Source of the DNA: Lachnospiraceae bacterium
GTDB lineage: Bacteria > Bacillota > Clostridia > Lachnospirales > Lachnospiraceae
DNA length: 51,213 bases
Assembly: GCA_910576335.1 (NCBI GenBank)
Contig: CAJTIU010000032.1
Span: 1-51,213 of the forward strand
Direction of reading: 5' to 3'
In this document: positions 41,816 to 51,133 of the stretch, piece after piece
Numbering within the stretch: position 1 is the stretch's first letter
Layout of the letters: the number at the start of each line of letters is the position of its first letter
Translations under genes and position numbers: made by a program
Notes under the pieces: model-generated
What the model was told of the DNA's origin: nothing
Database searches by the model: none
Seen by the model: the letters and a program-made list of their open reading frames with translations, nothing else

Positions 41816-42610
41816 ATGATCACGATTACAAGTACGGCAAACGGGAGGGTGAAACATCTCGTAAGCCTTCAGAAGAAGAAAAAAGAAAGGGAAGAAGAAA
41901 ATGTATTTCTTGCGGAGGGAATCCGCATGTTCCGGGAGGTTCCTGGGGAGAGGCTTAAAGAGGTATGGATGTCAGAGACATTTTACCGGAAGGAGAGGGC
42001 ACTGGCAGAACGGGTTCTTGAAGGGAGCAGCGCAGGCCGGGTGCTTCTGTCAGATCATGTGTACGAGCATGTGTCAGATACGAAGACTCCACAGGGAGTT
42101 CTGTGCGTTGTAGAACGTAAAGAGCATGACCTTGCCGGAATGCTGGGGGGCGGGGCTCCGTTTCTTCTGGTGCTGGATAATCTGCAGGATCCGGGAAATG
42201 TGGGGACCATGCTCCGCACGGCAGAGGGCGCCGGGGTGACAGGAGTGATCTTAAGCCGGGACTGTGCGGATATCTATAATCCGAAGACAATCCGCTCAAC
42301 GATGGGCTCCATTTACCGGATGCCGTTCTGTTATGTGAAGGATCTTCCGGCAGCAGTTGACCAGATGCGCGGGGGCGGGGTACATACCTATGCGGCGCAT
42401 CTTGACGGGAAGAGAGATTACGATCAGGAGGATTACAGGAAGCCCTGTGCATTTTTAATTGGAAATGAAGGAAGCGGGCTCAGGGAGGAGACGCTTAAGC
42501 GGGCAGAAACATATATCCGCATTCCCATGAAGGGGCAGGTGGAGTCACTGAACGCAGCAGCGGCGGCATCGGTCCTTATGTTCGAAGCGGCAAGGCAGAG
42601 GAGGCAGTGA
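41816..42610 (+). CDS. TrmH/SpoU family RNA 2'-O-methyltransferase
   Basis: 264 aa from ATG 41816; a further upstream ATG lies within the MITE and is rejected. The SPOUT motifs are [19 protein letters not shown] (1), [10 protein letters not shown] (2) and [20 protein letters not shown] (3). The N-terminal RNA-binding part (30-100) is of the 23S guanosine methylase type. The substrate, tRNA or 23S rRNA (RlmB-like), cannot be settled from sequence. It overlaps the RBS region of the next gene. Confidence 0.9.
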   Translation: MITITSTANGRVKHLVSLQKKKKEREEENVFLAEGIRMFREVPGERLKEVWMSETFYRKERALAERVLEGSSAGRVLLSDHVYEHVSDTKTPQGVLCVVERKEHDLAGMLGGGAPFLLVLDNLQDPGNVGTMLRTAEGAGVTGVILSRDCADIYNPKTIRSTMGSIYRMPFCYVKDLPAAVDQMRGGGVHTYAAHLDGKRDYDQEDYRKPCAFLIGNEGSGLREETLKRAETYIRIPMKGQVESLNAAAAASVLMFEAARQRRQ

Positions 42611-42615
42611 GGGCT

Positions 42616-44661
42616 ATGAAGCCAGTGATTGATTTATCAAAGGAATATGGTCTTGTATTTGACGGCGGCGGCGCCCGGGGCGCATATCAGATTGGTGCAT
42701 GGAAGGCGCTTAAAGAAGCCGGTGTGAAGATAAACGCAGTGGCAGGAACGTCGGTAGGCGCGCTGAACGGCGCGTTGGTCTGTATGGGAGACGTGGACCT
42801 GGCGGAGGATATCTGGAGGAAGATGACATTTTCCACAGTGATGGATGTGGACGATGAATGGATGGAGCGCCTGTTCAGCGGCGAGGCTGGCATTAAGGAA
42901 TTCCTTGGCGAGGGGTGGAAGAAGGTGAAGGACGGAGGGATTGACATTACGCCCCTGCGGAAGCTGATTCATGAGACCATTGACGAGGAGAAGATCCGAA
43001 AGTGCGGGACGGAATTCATGCTGCTGACATTTTCCGTGTCAGATTTTAAGGAGCTTGATCTGAGCGTGGAGGATATACCGGAAGGGCTTTTGGAGGATTT
43101 CCTGCTTGCGAGTGCGTACCTGATTGGGTTTAAAAATGAACGGCTTCACGGGAAGAAGTATATCGACGGCGGCGTTATTAACAATGTGCCCCTGAATTCC
43201 CTGGTGAAACGGGGCTATGAAAACATCATCGAGGTCAGGATCTACGGACCGGGAAGAGAACCCCGGGTGAAGCTTCCCGAGGGGAGTGTGGCCTGTGAGG
43301 TGTCGCCCCGGGTAAAGCTTGGAAGCATTATAGAATTTTCCGGAAAACGCAGCAGGCAGAACCTGACTATAGGCTACTATGATGCCAAGAGGATGATCTA
43401 TGGGCTGGAGGGATTCATTTATTATGTGGAAATGCTCCATGACGACGCGTACTTTACGGAGTTTCTCGGCAGTATGCGGGAACGGGAGCGGGCAGAGACG
43501 GTCCTGACGCTTAAGCTGCCTTTCGGCCTTTCGGACAAGGAGCTTTTTATGGGAATGCTGGAGGCATCGGCAAAAATATTTCAGATTCCGAAATATCAGA
43601 TATACACAGATGACCAATTATATGATATTGTATATGAGAAATATACAAATACAGGAGACAGGCTGAATTTACCTAGGTTTGTCCATATATTGGCAGGATT
43701 AAGGGAGGAACAGAACATGAACTTAAAGGGAAGAAGCTTTATTACACTGAAGGATTACACGCCGGATGAGATCTTATATCTGCTTGACCTGGCTGCAGAC
43801 TTAAAGGAAAAAAAGAAACAGGGCATCACCGGCGAGAGCCTGAAGGGAAAAAATATTGCACTGCTTTTTGAAAAGCCGTCAACAAGAACCCGCTGTGCAT
43901 TTACTGTAGGAGCATCTGACGAAGGAGGAATTCCCACATACCTTTCCGGAAATGAGATTCAGCTTGGACATAAGGAAAGTATCGAGGACACAGCCAGGGT
44001 GCTTGGAAGGATGTTCGATGGAATCGAGTTCCGCGGATTTAAGCAGGAGCATGTGGAGGCGCTGGCGAAATACAGCGGGGTACCGGTGTGGAACGGGCTG
44101 ACGGACGAATACCATCCTACACAGATTCTGGCAGACCTGCTGACCATGCGCGAGCATTTCGGCTATCTTAAAGGACTGAAATTCGTCTATCTGGGCGACG
44201 GCCGTAACAATATGGCAAACAGTCTCATGATCGGCTGTTCCAAGATGGGAGTGGATTTCGTGATCATCGCGCCAGAGTGCCTGTGGCCAACAGAGGCACT
44301 CACTGGACTGTGCAGGGGCTATGCGGAAGAATCTGGCTCATCCATCACCGTGACAGATGACGTGAATGCCGTAGAAGGCGCGGACGTGCTGTACACGGAT
44401 GTGTGGGCATCCATGGGCGAGGAAGAAAAGGCGGCAGAACGTATTCGCCTCCTTACGCCATACCAGGTAAATGCTGTACTCATGGAGAAGACCGGGAAGG
44501 AAGGAACCATCTTCATGCACTGTCTGCCGGCAGTAAAGGGGAAAGAGGTGACCGAGGAAGTCTTCGAGAGTGATGCCAGCGTCGTGTTCGACGAGGCGGA
44601 AAACCGCCTGCATACGATTAAGGCAGTCATGGTAGCAACATTGGGGACAGGTCAATTTTAA
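42616..44661 (+). CDS. argF: in-frame fusion of patatin-like phospholipase and ornithine carbamoyltransferase
   Basis: 681 aa as an open frame. Residues 1-300 are a patatin-like esterase with oxyanion motif DGGGARG (16-22), nucleophile Ser46 in GTSVG and DGG in [10 protein letters not shown]. Residues 368-681 are a complete ornithine carbamoyltransferase ([23 protein letters not shown]) that makes citrulline from ornithine and carbamoyl phosphate. The ArgF part has its own strong RBS and ATG 43717, so it can also be made alone. The final GTGQF and stop are encoded by a palindromic repeat. GTG 42607 is an alternative start. The patatin seems to have lost its stop. Confidence 0.85.
   Translation: MKPVIDLSKEYGLVFDGGGARGAYQIGAWKALKEAGVKINAVAGTSVGALNGALVCMGDVDLAEDIWRKMTFSTVMDVDDEWMERLFSGEAGIKEFLGEGWKKVKDGGIDITPLRKLIHETIDEEKIRKCGTEFMLLTFSVSDFKELDLSVEDIPEGLLEDFLLASAYLIGFKNERLHGKKYIDGGVINNVPLNSLVKRGYENIIEVRIYGPGREPRVKLPEGSVACEVSPRVKLGSIIEFSGKRSRQNLTIGYYDAKRMIYGLEGFIYYVEMLHDDAYFTEFLGSMRERERAETVLTLKLPFGLSDKELFMGMLEASAKIFQIPKYQIYTDDQLYDIVYEKYTNTGDRLNLPRFVHILAGLREEQNMNLKGRSFITLKDYTPDEILYLLDLAADLKEKKKQGITGESLKGKNIALLFEKPSTRTRCAFTVGASDEGGIPTYLSGNEIQLGHKESIEDTARVLGRMFDGIEFRGFKQEHVEALAKYSGVPVWNGLTDEYHPTQILADLLTMREHFGYLKGLKFVYLGDGRNNMANSLMIGCSKMGVDFVIIAPECLWPTEALTGLCRGYAEESGSSITVTDDVNAVEGADVLYTDVWASMGEEEKAAERIRLLTPYQVNAVLMEKTGKEGTIFMHCLPAVKGKEVTEEVFESDASVVFDEAENRLHTIKAVMVATLGTGQF
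43703..43719 (+). promoter_or_regulatory. internal ribosome binding site and start of ArgF
   Basis: GGGAGG at 43703-43708, then nine bases, then ATG 43717, which gives [18 protein letters not shown], the normal ArgF N-terminus. Its presence inside a longer open frame suggests the two genes were once separate. Confidence 0.85.
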
Positions 44662-44697
44662 TTGGGGACGGGGTAAAATTAATTTTACCCCGTCCCC
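44643..44697. repeat. GGGGACGGGG palindrome, copy 7, with GGGGACAGGT half unit
   Basis: The half unit starts at 44643, and the argF stop TAA (44659-44661) falls within it. The 34-bp perfect palindrome is at 44664-44697 with centre AAAATTAATTTT. It ends a few bases before the birA RBS. Confidence 0.88.
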
Positions 44698-44713
44698 ACC
44701 AGCGGAGCAGGGC

Positions 44714-45694
44714 ATGAAGACAGCGATTTTACGTTTATTAAAGGAAGATGACAGCTATATTTCCGGACAGCAGCTCTGTGATAGGTTTCAGGTGTCGCGA
44801 ACAGCAGTCTGGAAGGCGGTCGAGCAGCTGAAGAAAGAGGGCTATATGATTGAGGCAGTGCGGAATAAGGGCTACCGCCTTGTGGACAGTCCTGATGTGA
44901 TGTCGAAGGCTGAGATTGAGAGCATGGTGAGGACGAAATGGGCGGGACGCAGTGTTATATATTATGATGAAACAGATTCCACGAATATCCAGGCAAAGCT
45001 TGCCGGGGAAAACGGGAGTGAACACGGAACCCTCGTGGTCGCCGACAGGCAGGTGGCGGGGAAGGGCCGCCGGGGCCGGTCGTGGGAATCGCCGAAGGGA
45101 GTGTGTGTTTATATGACACTTCTCCTGCGTCCTTCTATTGCACCCGTTAAGGCACCTATGCTTACACTTGTGATGGCGCTGAGCGTGGCGGAAGCAGTGC
45201 GGGAACTGACCGGTCTTAAGGCTGGTATCAAGTGGCCCAATGACATTGTATTGAATAAAAAGAAGATATGCGGCATTCTCACAGAGATGAGTACAGAGAT
45301 AGATTATATTAATTATGTAGTAACAGGCGTGGGAATCAATACGAACCAGGAGACATTTTCAGAGGAAATACGAAAGAGGGCAACCTCTCTCTTGATTGAG
45401 GGCGGCCGTCACATCAGCCGCTCGGAGCTAGTCGCAGCGGTGATGGAGCGGTATGAAGAGAACTATGAACGTTTTATGGAGACAAAAGATCTGTCAGGGC
45501 TTCAGGAGAAATATAACGGAATGCTGGTAAACTGCGGCAGGGAGGTGCGAGTGCTGGAACCGAAGGGGGAATACAGTGCGTTTGCGTCAGGCATCAATGA
45601 GGTGGGTGAACTGGTGGTAACGACGCCGGAAGGAGAGGAGAAGCATATCTTTGCGGGAGAGGTGTCCGTCAGGGGAATTTATGGATATGTGTAA
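44714..45694 (+). CDS. birA: biotin ligase/biotin operon repressor
   Basis: 326 aa. The N-terminal winged helix (QLCDRFQVSRTAVWKAVEQL) can bind a bio operator. The catalytic domain has GKGRRGRSWESPKG for biotinyl-AMP binding, IKWPNDI and the C-terminal SH3-like domain. It attaches biotin to carboxylase carrier proteins. The RBS (GGAGCAGGG) lies directly after a palindromic repeat. No biotin synthesis genes are in the window. Confidence 0.94.
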   Translation: MKTAILRLLKEDDSYISGQQLCDRFQVSRTAVWKAVEQLKKEGYMIEAVRNKGYRLVDSPDVMSKAEIESMVRTKWAGRSVIYYDETDSTNIQAKLAGENGSEHGTLVVADRQVAGKGRRGRSWESPKGVCVYMTLLLRPSIAPVKAPMLTLVMALSVAEAVRELTGLKAGIKWPNDIVLNKKKICGILTEMSTEIDYINYVVTGVGINTNQETFSEEIRKRATSLLIEGGRHISRSELVAAVMERYEENYERFMETKDLSGLQEKYNGMLVNCGREVRVLEPKGEYSAFASGINEVGELVVTTPEGEEKHIFAGEVSVRGIYGYV

Positions 45695-45696
45695 AT

Positions 45697-45751
45697 GGGG
45701 ACAGGTCATTTTCAATTGGGGACGGGGTATTTTTAAAAATACCCCGTCCCC
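45697..45751. repeat. GGGGACGGGG palindrome, copy 8, with GGGGACAGGT half unit
   Basis: The half unit GGGGACAGGTCATTTTCAAT starts two bases after the birA stop. The perfect palindrome is 45718-45751, ending three bases before the GGAGG of the next gene. Confidence 0.88.
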
Positions 45752-45763
45752 AAAGGAGGAGTA

Positions 45764-46096
45764 ATGTACGAGGACAGAATTGTATTATGCGGTGCGAATT
45801 CATATGAGGAAAAATACTACCTGAATCCGGATTTTGAGAGTCTCCCGGATTCCATCAAGGACGAGCTGAAGATTATGTGTGTATTATACGTAAGTGACGT
45901 TGGCGGCATCCTGACGCTGGTATACGAAGAGGACGGGGAGTTGTGCTTCGAGGTTACCTCCCAGGAGTTTGATCCCATGTTTGATGACATCGGGAGCCGG
46001 CTGAAGATCAAGCAGCTCCAGCGTGAGAAACAGGATCTTCTGCAGGCGCTGCAGCTTTATTATAAGGTATTCTTTTTAGGCGGGGAGGTGGAGTAG
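45764..46096 (+). CDS. DUF6145 family protein
   Basis: 110 aa. Begins MYEDRIVLCGANSYEEKYYL and has CVLYVSDVGGILTLVYEEDG and a C-terminal helix QLQREKQDLLQALQLYYKVFF. Small conserved protein of Lachnospiraceae with no known function; it is regularly next to coaX or birA as far as I recall. It has GGAGG right after a palindrome. coaX begins five bases later. Confidence 0.75.
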   Translation: MYEDRIVLCGANSYEEKYYLNPDFESLPDSIKDELKIMCVLYVSDVGGILTLVYEEDGELCFEVTSQEFDPMFDDIGSRLKIKQLQREKQDLLQALQLYYKVFFLGGEVE

Positions 46097-46101
46097 AAAC
46101 C

Positions 46102-46875
46102 ATGCTTTTAGTTATAGATATAGGAAATACAAATATTACTCTTGGTGTATTCCGTGGCGAGGAGCTTCTTGGAACCTTCCGGATGATGACAAAGCTTCCG
46201 CGAACATCGGATGAATACGGGGTAATGATAAGAGAGCTTGTGGAGCGCCAGGGCATTATGAGCACAGACATCAGTGCCGCTATTGTGGCATCTGTTGTGC
46301 CGGATGTGATGCACTCCTTTGGAAGCGCGATGATAAAATATTTTGGAATCCGTCCGGTTGTTGTATCGGCGGGCATCAAAACCGGAATCCATATTGTGAC
46401 GGAAAACCCAAAACAGGTGGGCGCTGACCGGATTGTGGATGCAGTGGCGGCATACACGCTTCACGGCGGGCCAGTCATTGTAATTGATTATGGCACGGCA
46501 ACAACCTACGACGTGGTAGGACCGGACGGAACATTTGAGGCGGCGGTAATCGCCCCGGGAATCCGTACCTCTGCCAAGGCTATGTGGGGGGAGGCGGCGA
46601 TGCTTCCGGCAGTTGAGCTTAAGAAGCCGGATTCCGTACTCGGACGCGAGACCATTGCTTCCATGCAGGCTGGAATCGTGTTTGGACAGATTGGGCAGAC
46701 GGAATACATCGTGGAGCGGATCCGCCGGGAATCCGGCTACACGGATGCAAAGGTCGTGGCCAGCGGAGGTCTTGGAAAGATTATTGCGGGAGAGACGGAT
46801 GTTATTGATGTCTATGATCCCCAGCTCACGCTAAAAGGCCTTCGAATTATTTATGAGCGGAACAGAAGGCGTTAA
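46102..46875 (+). CDS. coaX: type III pantothenate kinase
   Basis: 257 aa. First step of coenzyme A synthesis, pantothenate to phosphopantothenate. ASKHA fold; ATP-binding DIGNTNITLGVF at residues 5-16, GADRIVDAVAAY and VIDYGTATTYDVV carry the catalytic acidic residues, and the C-terminal VVASGGLGKII is also conserved. GGGGAGG precedes the ATG. dusB begins 13 bases after. Confidence 0.95.
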   Translation: MLLVIDIGNTNITLGVFRGEELLGTFRMMTKLPRTSDEYGVMIRELVERQGIMSTDISAAIVASVVPDVMHSFGSAMIKYFGIRPVVVSAGIKTGIHIVTENPKQVGADRIVDAVAAYTLHGGPVIVIDYGTATTYDVVGPDGTFEAAVIAPGIRTSAKAMWGEAAMLPAVELKKPDSVLGRETIASMQAGIVFGQIGQTEYIVERIRRESGYTDAKVVASGGLGKIIAGETDVIDVYDPQLTLKGLRIIYERNRRR

Positions 46876-46888
46876 GAAGGTGCGGGGG

Positions 46889-47860
46889 ATGAAGATTGGA
46901 AATGTTACGCTTCACAATCCGTATATTCTTGCACCCATGGCAGGTGTAACAGACCTGCCATTTCGTCTGCTTTGCAGGGAGCAGGGGGCTGGTCTTCTGT
47001 GCATGGAAATGATCAGCGCCAAGGCGTTGCAGTATAAAAATAAGAACACAAAGGCGCTTCTCGCCATTCACCCGGAAGAGTACCCGGTATCCCTGCAGCT
47101 CTTTGGATCAGATCCGGGCATCATCAGCGAGCAGGCAAAGCGTATCGAAGAGCTTCCATTTCAGATACTGGATATCAACATGGGCTGCCCGGTTCCAAAG
47201 GTTGTCAGAAACGGCGAGGGCTCTGCGCTTATGCAAAACCCGAAGTTAGTGTACGAAATTATCAGTCAGACAGTAAAGGCAGTGAATAAGCCCGTTACTG
47301 CCAAGATACGGAAGGGCTTTCGCGATGGCAGTGTAAATGCGGTGGAAATTGCAAAGGTTATTGAAGCAGCAGGCGGAGCCGCAGTGGCAGTGCACGGGCG
47401 CACAAGAGAGCAGTATTATTCTGGCACCGCTGACTGGGAGATCATCCGGCAGGTAAAGGACGCCGTATCAATTCCTGTTATTGGGAATGGCGATGTGGAT
47501 TCCTGTGAAAAGGCGGCTGCCATGCAGCGGGAAACGGGCTGTGACGGCGTGATGATCGGGCGTGGAGCCCAGGGAAATCCATGGATATTTTCGAGCCTTC
47601 TGGAATATAATAGGACAGGCGTGATTCCTCCAAAGCCTGACTGGGAGGAGGTGCGTGCCATGATGCTGCGGCATGCCAGGCTGCAGCTTGAATTCAAGGG
47701 CAATTATATCGGAATCCGTGAAATGCGTAAGCATGTGGCGTGGTACACGAAGGGGATGAAGGGGGCGGCGAGGCTTCGCGCCCGGATCAACCAGGTGGAG
47801 TCTTATGAGGAGCTGTTGTTACTCACGGGCCCGGAATGCGCTGAAGTGCGCATTCCGTAA
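46889..47860 (+). CDS. dusB: tRNA-dihydrouridine synthase
   Basis: 323 aa from ATG 46889 (GAAGGTG upstream); an in-frame ATG at 46853 would overlap coaX. FMN-dependent TIM barrel that reduces uridines in tRNA. LAPMAGVTDLPFR at the N-terminus, the active-site cysteine in INMGCPVPKVVRNGEGSAL, HGRTREQYYSG and MIGRGAQGNPWIF are intact. It ends the birA-DUF6145-coaX-dusB run. Confidence 0.93.
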   Translation: MKIGNVTLHNPYILAPMAGVTDLPFRLLCREQGAGLLCMEMISAKALQYKNKNTKALLAIHPEEYPVSLQLFGSDPGIISEQAKRIEELPFQILDINMGCPVPKVVRNGEGSALMQNPKLVYEIISQTVKAVNKPVTAKIRKGFRDGSVNAVEIAKVIEAAGGAAVAVHGRTREQYYSGTADWEIIRQVKDAVSIPVIGNGDVDSCEKAAAMQRETGCDGVMIGRGAQGNPWIFSSLLEYNRTGVIPPKPDWEEVRAMMLRHARLQLEFKGNYIGIREMRKHVAWYTKGMKGAARLRARINQVESYEELLLLTGPECAEVRIP

Positions 47861-47922
47861 GAACGTGATTCAAGTGTGAGGGGCTATTTTTGCGCAGCAA
47901 AATTTTAAGCATCGCCGCGAAT

Positions 47923-47961
47923 CGTTACTATGAGCGTACAGTTAGTCCGTGAATAGTAACG
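47923..47961. terminator. hairpin after dusB
   Basis: CGTTACTAT (47923-47931) pairs with ATAGTAACG (47953-47961). No T-run, so it is perhaps a weak terminator or RNA end. The 199-base gap otherwise holds the greA promoter. Confidence 0.5.
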
Positions 47962-47999
47962 AGGCGCCTGCAGAACTGCTGAATTCCCTGCAAAAAATA

Positions 48000-48028
48000 T
48001 TGACAACGCAGAGTGGTTTAGGTATAAT
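48000..48028 (+). promoter_or_regulatory. consensus promoter of greA
   Basis: TTGACA (48000-48005) and TATAAT (48023-48028) are 17 bases apart, a perfect match to the sigma-A consensus. Leader about 55 bases to the start codon. Confidence 0.9.
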
Positions 48029-48092
48029 GATTGAATTGTGAAAGTCTCACTATTCTGAGATGGATATTTTCAAGAAAGGAAATAGAAAGCTT

Positions 48093-48575
48093 ATGGAAGC
48101 AAAGAAAAGATTACTTACTTATGCCGGTTTGAAAGCACTTGAAGAAGAACTGGAGAATTTAAAAGTAGTAAAGCGCAAGGAGGTTGCGGCAAAGATTAAG
48201 GAAGCGAGAGAGCAGGGGGACTTGTCTGAGAACGCAGAATATGATGCAGCCAAGGATGAACAGAGGGACATTGAGGCGCGGATTGAGGAGCTTGAGGGAA
48301 TCCTCAAAAACGCGGAGGTTGTGGTTGAAGACGAGGTTGATCTTGATAAAATAAATGTAGGTTGTACAGTAAAGGTATTTGATATTACATTCGATGAGGA
48401 AATGGAATTCAGGATCGTAGGCTCTACAGAGGCGAACAGCCTTGAGGGCAGGATTTCCAATGAATCACCGGTAGGCCAGGCATTGATTGGCAAGATGGTC
48501 AATGATGTGGTGGACGTGGAGACCCAGGCGGGAATGATGCAGTACAAGGTACTTGACATCAGCCGCTCTATGTAG
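48093..48575 (+). CDS. greA: transcription elongation factor GreA
   Basis: 160 aa from ATG 48093, the usual length; an earlier ATG at 48060 would add eleven residues. The N-terminal coiled coil has the acidic tip DLSENAEYDAAKDEQ that stimulates RNA cleavage in backtracked RNA polymerase, and the C-terminal domain includes NESPVGQALIGK. It forms a unit with lysS, which begins 37 bases downstream. Confidence 0.95.
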   Translation: MEAKKRLLTYAGLKALEEELENLKVVKRKEVAAKIKEAREQGDLSENAEYDAAKDEQRDIEARIEELEGILKNAEVVVEDEVDLDKINVGCTVKVFDITFDEEMEFRIVGSTEANSLEGRISNESPVGQALIGKMVNDVVDVETQAGMMQYKVLDISRSM

Positions 48576-48612
48576 TCTGCATATAGTTTCTTTGTAAAGG
48601 AGAGAAGAAAAA

Positions 48613-50103
48613 GTGGGTGAGCTTAAGAAGAACGTACAGGAACCGGATATTAACCAGCTGAGAAAGGTGCGCCGGGAGAAGCTTGTGGATCTGCAGGAAA
48701 ATGGCAAGAATCCTTTTGAGATTACGAAATATGATATCACCTGCCATGCGGCAGATATTAAAGACCATTACGATGAGATGGAAGGAAAGCAGGTTTCCCT
48801 GGCCGGACGCGTCATGCAGAAGCGTGTGATGGGGAAAGCTTCTTTCTGCAACATTTTGGACCAGAGCGGAAACATCCAGTCCTATGTAGCAAGAGACAGC
48901 ATCGGAGAGGATGCCTATAAGGATTTTAAGAAACTGGATATTGGAGATATTGTAGGTCTTGAAGGCGAAGTATTCAAGACGAAGACGGGAGAGATATCTG
49001 TCCATGCATCTTCGGTGAAGCTTTTGTCCAAGAGTCTTCAGATCCTGCCAGAGAAATTCCACGGCCTGACAAATACAGATATCCGCTACCGCCAGAGGTA
49101 TGTGGATCTGATTATGAATCCAGAGGTAAGGGATACATTTATCAAGCGGTCAAAGATTATCAGTGCGATCAGGAGGTATCTTGACGGACAGAATTTCCTG
49201 GAGGTGGAGACGCCCATGCTTGTAAGTAATGCAGGCGGCGCAGCGGCAAGACCCTTCGAGACACATTTTAATGCACTGGATGAGGATTTCAAGCTTCGTA
49301 TCTCGCTGGAGCTTTACCTGAAGCGACTGATTGTCGGCGGACTTGAAAGAGTGTATGAGATCGGACGTGTGTTCCGCAACGAAGGCCTGGATACTCGGCA
49401 TAATCCCGAATTTACCCTTATGGAGCTCTACCAGGCCTATACGGATTATAACGGAATGATGGATCTGACTGAGAATCTGTACCGCCATGTGGCCCAGGAG
49501 GTTCTTGGAACAACGATGATCATATACAATGGCGTGGAGATGGATCTCGGAAAGCCTTTTGAAAGAATCACAATGGTAGACGCCGTGAAGAAATATGCGG
49601 GCGTTGACTGGAATGAAGTGGAAACGCTGGAGCAGGCGAGGGTGCTTGCGAAGGAGCATCATGTTGAGTTTGAGGAACGGCATAAGAAGGGCGATATTCT
49701 GAGCCTGTTCTTCGAGGAATTTGCGGAGGAACATCTGATTCAGCCTACTTTTGTTATGGATCACCCGATTGAGATTTCGCCGCTTACGAAGAAGAAGCCG
49801 GGGAATCCGGAATATGTGGAGCGTTTTGAGTTCTTTATGAACGGCTGGGAGATGGCAAATGCGTATTCTGAGCTGAACGATCCTGTTGATCAGAGGGAGC
49901 GGTTTAAGGCACAGGAAGAGCTGCTGGCTCAGGGCGATGAAGAGGCGAATACGACGGATGAGGATTTCCTCAATGCGTTGGAGATCGGAATGCCGCCTAC
50001 AGGAGGTATCGGGTTCGGAATTGACAGAATGTGTATGCTTCTTACAGGGGCGGCAGCGATACGTGATGTGCTCGCTTTCCCGACGATGCGAACAGTCGAT
50101 TAA
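48613..50103 (+). CDS. lysS: lysyl-tRNA synthetase, class II
   Basis: 496 aa with a GTG start behind AAAGGAGAG. The N-terminal anticodon-binding OB fold ([18 protein letters not shown]) is followed by class II motifs 1 ([14 protein letters not shown]), 2 ([18 protein letters not shown]) and 3 ([16 protein letters not shown]). It charges tRNA-Lys with lysine. The 3' end is intact, though an element appears to have inserted just after it. Confidence 0.96.
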   Translation: MGELKKNVQEPDINQLRKVRREKLVDLQENGKNPFEITKYDITCHAADIKDHYDEMEGKQVSLAGRVMQKRVMGKASFCNILDQSGNIQSYVARDSIGEDAYKDFKKLDIGDIVGLEGEVFKTKTGEISVHASSVKLLSKSLQILPEKFHGLTNTDIRYRQRYVDLIMNPEVRDTFIKRSKIISAIRRYLDGQNFLEVETPMLVSNAGGAAARPFETHFNALDEDFKLRISLELYLKRLIVGGLERVYEIGRVFRNEGLDTRHNPEFTLMELYQAYTDYNGMMDLTENLYRHVAQEVLGTTMIIYNGVEMDLGKPFERITMVDAVKKYAGVDWNEVETLEQARVLAKEHHVEFEERHKKGDILSLFFEEFAEEHLIQPTFVMDHPIEISPLTKKKPGNPEYVERFEFFMNGWEMANAYSELNDPVDQRERFKAQEELLAQGDEEANTTDEDFLNALEIGMPPTGGIGFGIDRMCMLLTGAAAIRDVLAFPTMRTVD

Positions 50104-50200
50104 AAAAGCCAGTATTTATGCGGGTTTGCGGACTTTGAAACAGTATGGTACGACAAGAGTACGACAAAATAAACTCTCTTAAAGGGTTAAAATAAACGAT
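50104..50200. other. candidate left attachment region of an integrated element
   Basis: Immediately after the lysS stop the base composition changes to AT-rich, and TACGACAA occurs twice, at 50149-50156 and 50160-50167, with an 11-base period, as in integrase arm-type sites. The genes that follow are of conjugative-element type. The exact core site cannot be set without the right end. Confidence 0.45.
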
Positions 50201-50244
50201 TTTAAATTAAACTCGTGTCAGTTCAAGTTAATATTTTGTACTAT

Positions 50245-50288
50245 AAGGACATTTTTCTAAAAGAAATTTTAGGGAAGTGTCCTTTTTT
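50245..50288 (+). terminator. terminator or attenuator before DUF6075 gene
   Basis: AAGGACA (50245-50251) pairs with TGTCCTT (50278-50284), enclosing CTAAAA/TTTTAG (50257-50262 with 50267-50272), and a T-run to 50288 follows. It comes before the first element gene, so it may be an attenuator or end leftward insertion transcripts. Confidence 0.8.
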
Positions 50289-50330
50289 GTTATGGTCAGC
50301 AAAGCAAAATAAGAAATGGAGGAAAAAAGA

Positions 50331-50792
50331 ATGAGCAGTACAGCGTTAGGAGCAGAGAAAGCGGTTATTTTTATCAGCGAAGCACATGAGAAGTTCTACT
50401 ATGAGAAATTGAAAGAGGTCAGGTATCAGGATGTGTATCACAAGGCGCTTGTCTATTGTCTTGGTATCAGCAATGACACAAGAAGGAACATTAAAAGCAT
50501 TTATGATTTTAAGACAGGCTGTGTAAAAACAGAATGCCTGCATGAAGGCTGGCAGACCAGCGGAAGCGTAAAGGTGGTCAGAATGGCATTCAACCTATAC
50601 TGCAATGGTACGCCAAGCGTTCTTGATTACGATGATGCGGAGAAACAGGTGGACGAGTGCAGGAATTACACAGTGGAGGAATTGTTCTGCTGTGCCTACG
50701 CACCTTATTTTTGGCAGGCAGTACAGATACGGTATCCGGAGTACGCAACGTATAACCACAATCTGTATGCCATGTTTGGAGGACAGGATTAA
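50331..50792 (+). CDS. DUF6075 family protein of mobile elements
   Basis: 153 aa from ATG 50331 behind GGAGG; a shorter-spaced ATG at 50316 overlaps the RBS. Recognisable blocks are EAHEKFYYEKLKEV, GISNDTRRNIKSIYDF and GWQTSGSVKVVRMAFNLY. DUF6075 proteins are common in integrative conjugative elements of Firmicutes; function unknown. It is coupled by TAATG to the next gene. Confidence 0.75.
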   Translation: MSSTALGAEKAVIFISEAHEKFYYEKLKEVRYQDVYHKALVYCLGISNDTRRNIKSIYDFKTGCVKTECLHEGWQTSGSVKVVRMAFNLYCNGTPSVLDYDDAEKQVDECRNYTVEELFCCAYAPYFWQAVQIRYPEYATYNHNLYAMFGGQD

Positions 50793-50968
50793 TGTTAAAA
50801 GTCAGGCTTATGGGAACAAAGAACGATATTAAGTGGTTTGGGAAGATTTTACAGAGAAATTCCAAAATCGAAGTGACGGAGTTTTCTGATTTGTTCCCGA
50901 ACAAAGGGACAAAGAAATATTACAGGGCTTATGTGGAAGTCAAAAAAAGCAACATAAAAGAATCATAG
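50792..50968 (+). CDS. DUF3970 family small protein
   Basis: 58 aa. Starts MLKVRLMGTKNDIKWFGKIL and continues with NKGTKKYYRAYVEVKKS. Small protein found in conjugative elements next to DUF6075 and ParA genes. Function unknown. Its start overlaps the DUF6075 stop. Confidence 0.75.
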   Translation: MLKVRLMGTKNDIKWFGKILQRNSKIEVTEFSDLFPNKGTKKYYRAYVEVKKSNIKES

Positions 50969-50991
50969 CAGAAGCAAAGGAGAGTTTAATC

Positions 50992-51048
50992 ATGTGTAAA
51001 ATAATCGCAATCGCAAACCAGAAAGGCGGAGTGGGTTATGAAAAGTAA
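50992..51048 (+). pseudogene. ParA N-terminal fragment, interrupted
   Basis: 18 codons: MCKIIAIANQKGGVG then YEK and stop. The first 15 residues are the start of a ParA/Soj partition ATPase; the Walker A loop should go on with KTTT. The sequence breaks off exactly after GGVG, where an element with an inverted repeat begins. GGAGAG precedes the ATG. The rest of the gene may lie beyond the window. Confidence 0.8.
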
Positions 51049-51051
51049 GTT

Positions 51052-51120
51052 ATTATGCAAAGTTGAGCCTTCACTTTTGCTGATTTTATAGGGTATAGGC
51101 TCTTTTGAACTTTGCATAAT
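51052..51120. mobile_element. inverted repeat at the end of an inserted element
   Basis: ATTATGCAAAGTT (51052-51064) and its exact inverse (51108-51120) enclose GAGCCT/AGGCTC (51065-51070 with 51097-51102). The structure lies directly at the break in parA and is probably the terminal structure of an insertion; which family is unclear. Confidence 0.6.
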
Positions 51121-51133
51121 CAGGGGTAAACCC

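Noticed and set aside
41955-42452. 165-codon minus-strand frame in the methyltransferase gene
   Set aside because: It is proline and arginine-rich low-complexity translation, antisense to intact SPOUT motifs.
51036-51060. Group II intron 5' end (GTGGG-like) in parA
   Set aside because: The GTGYG start is not matched well, and the following dyad structure looks like a DNA element end; no reverse transcriptase part is visible.
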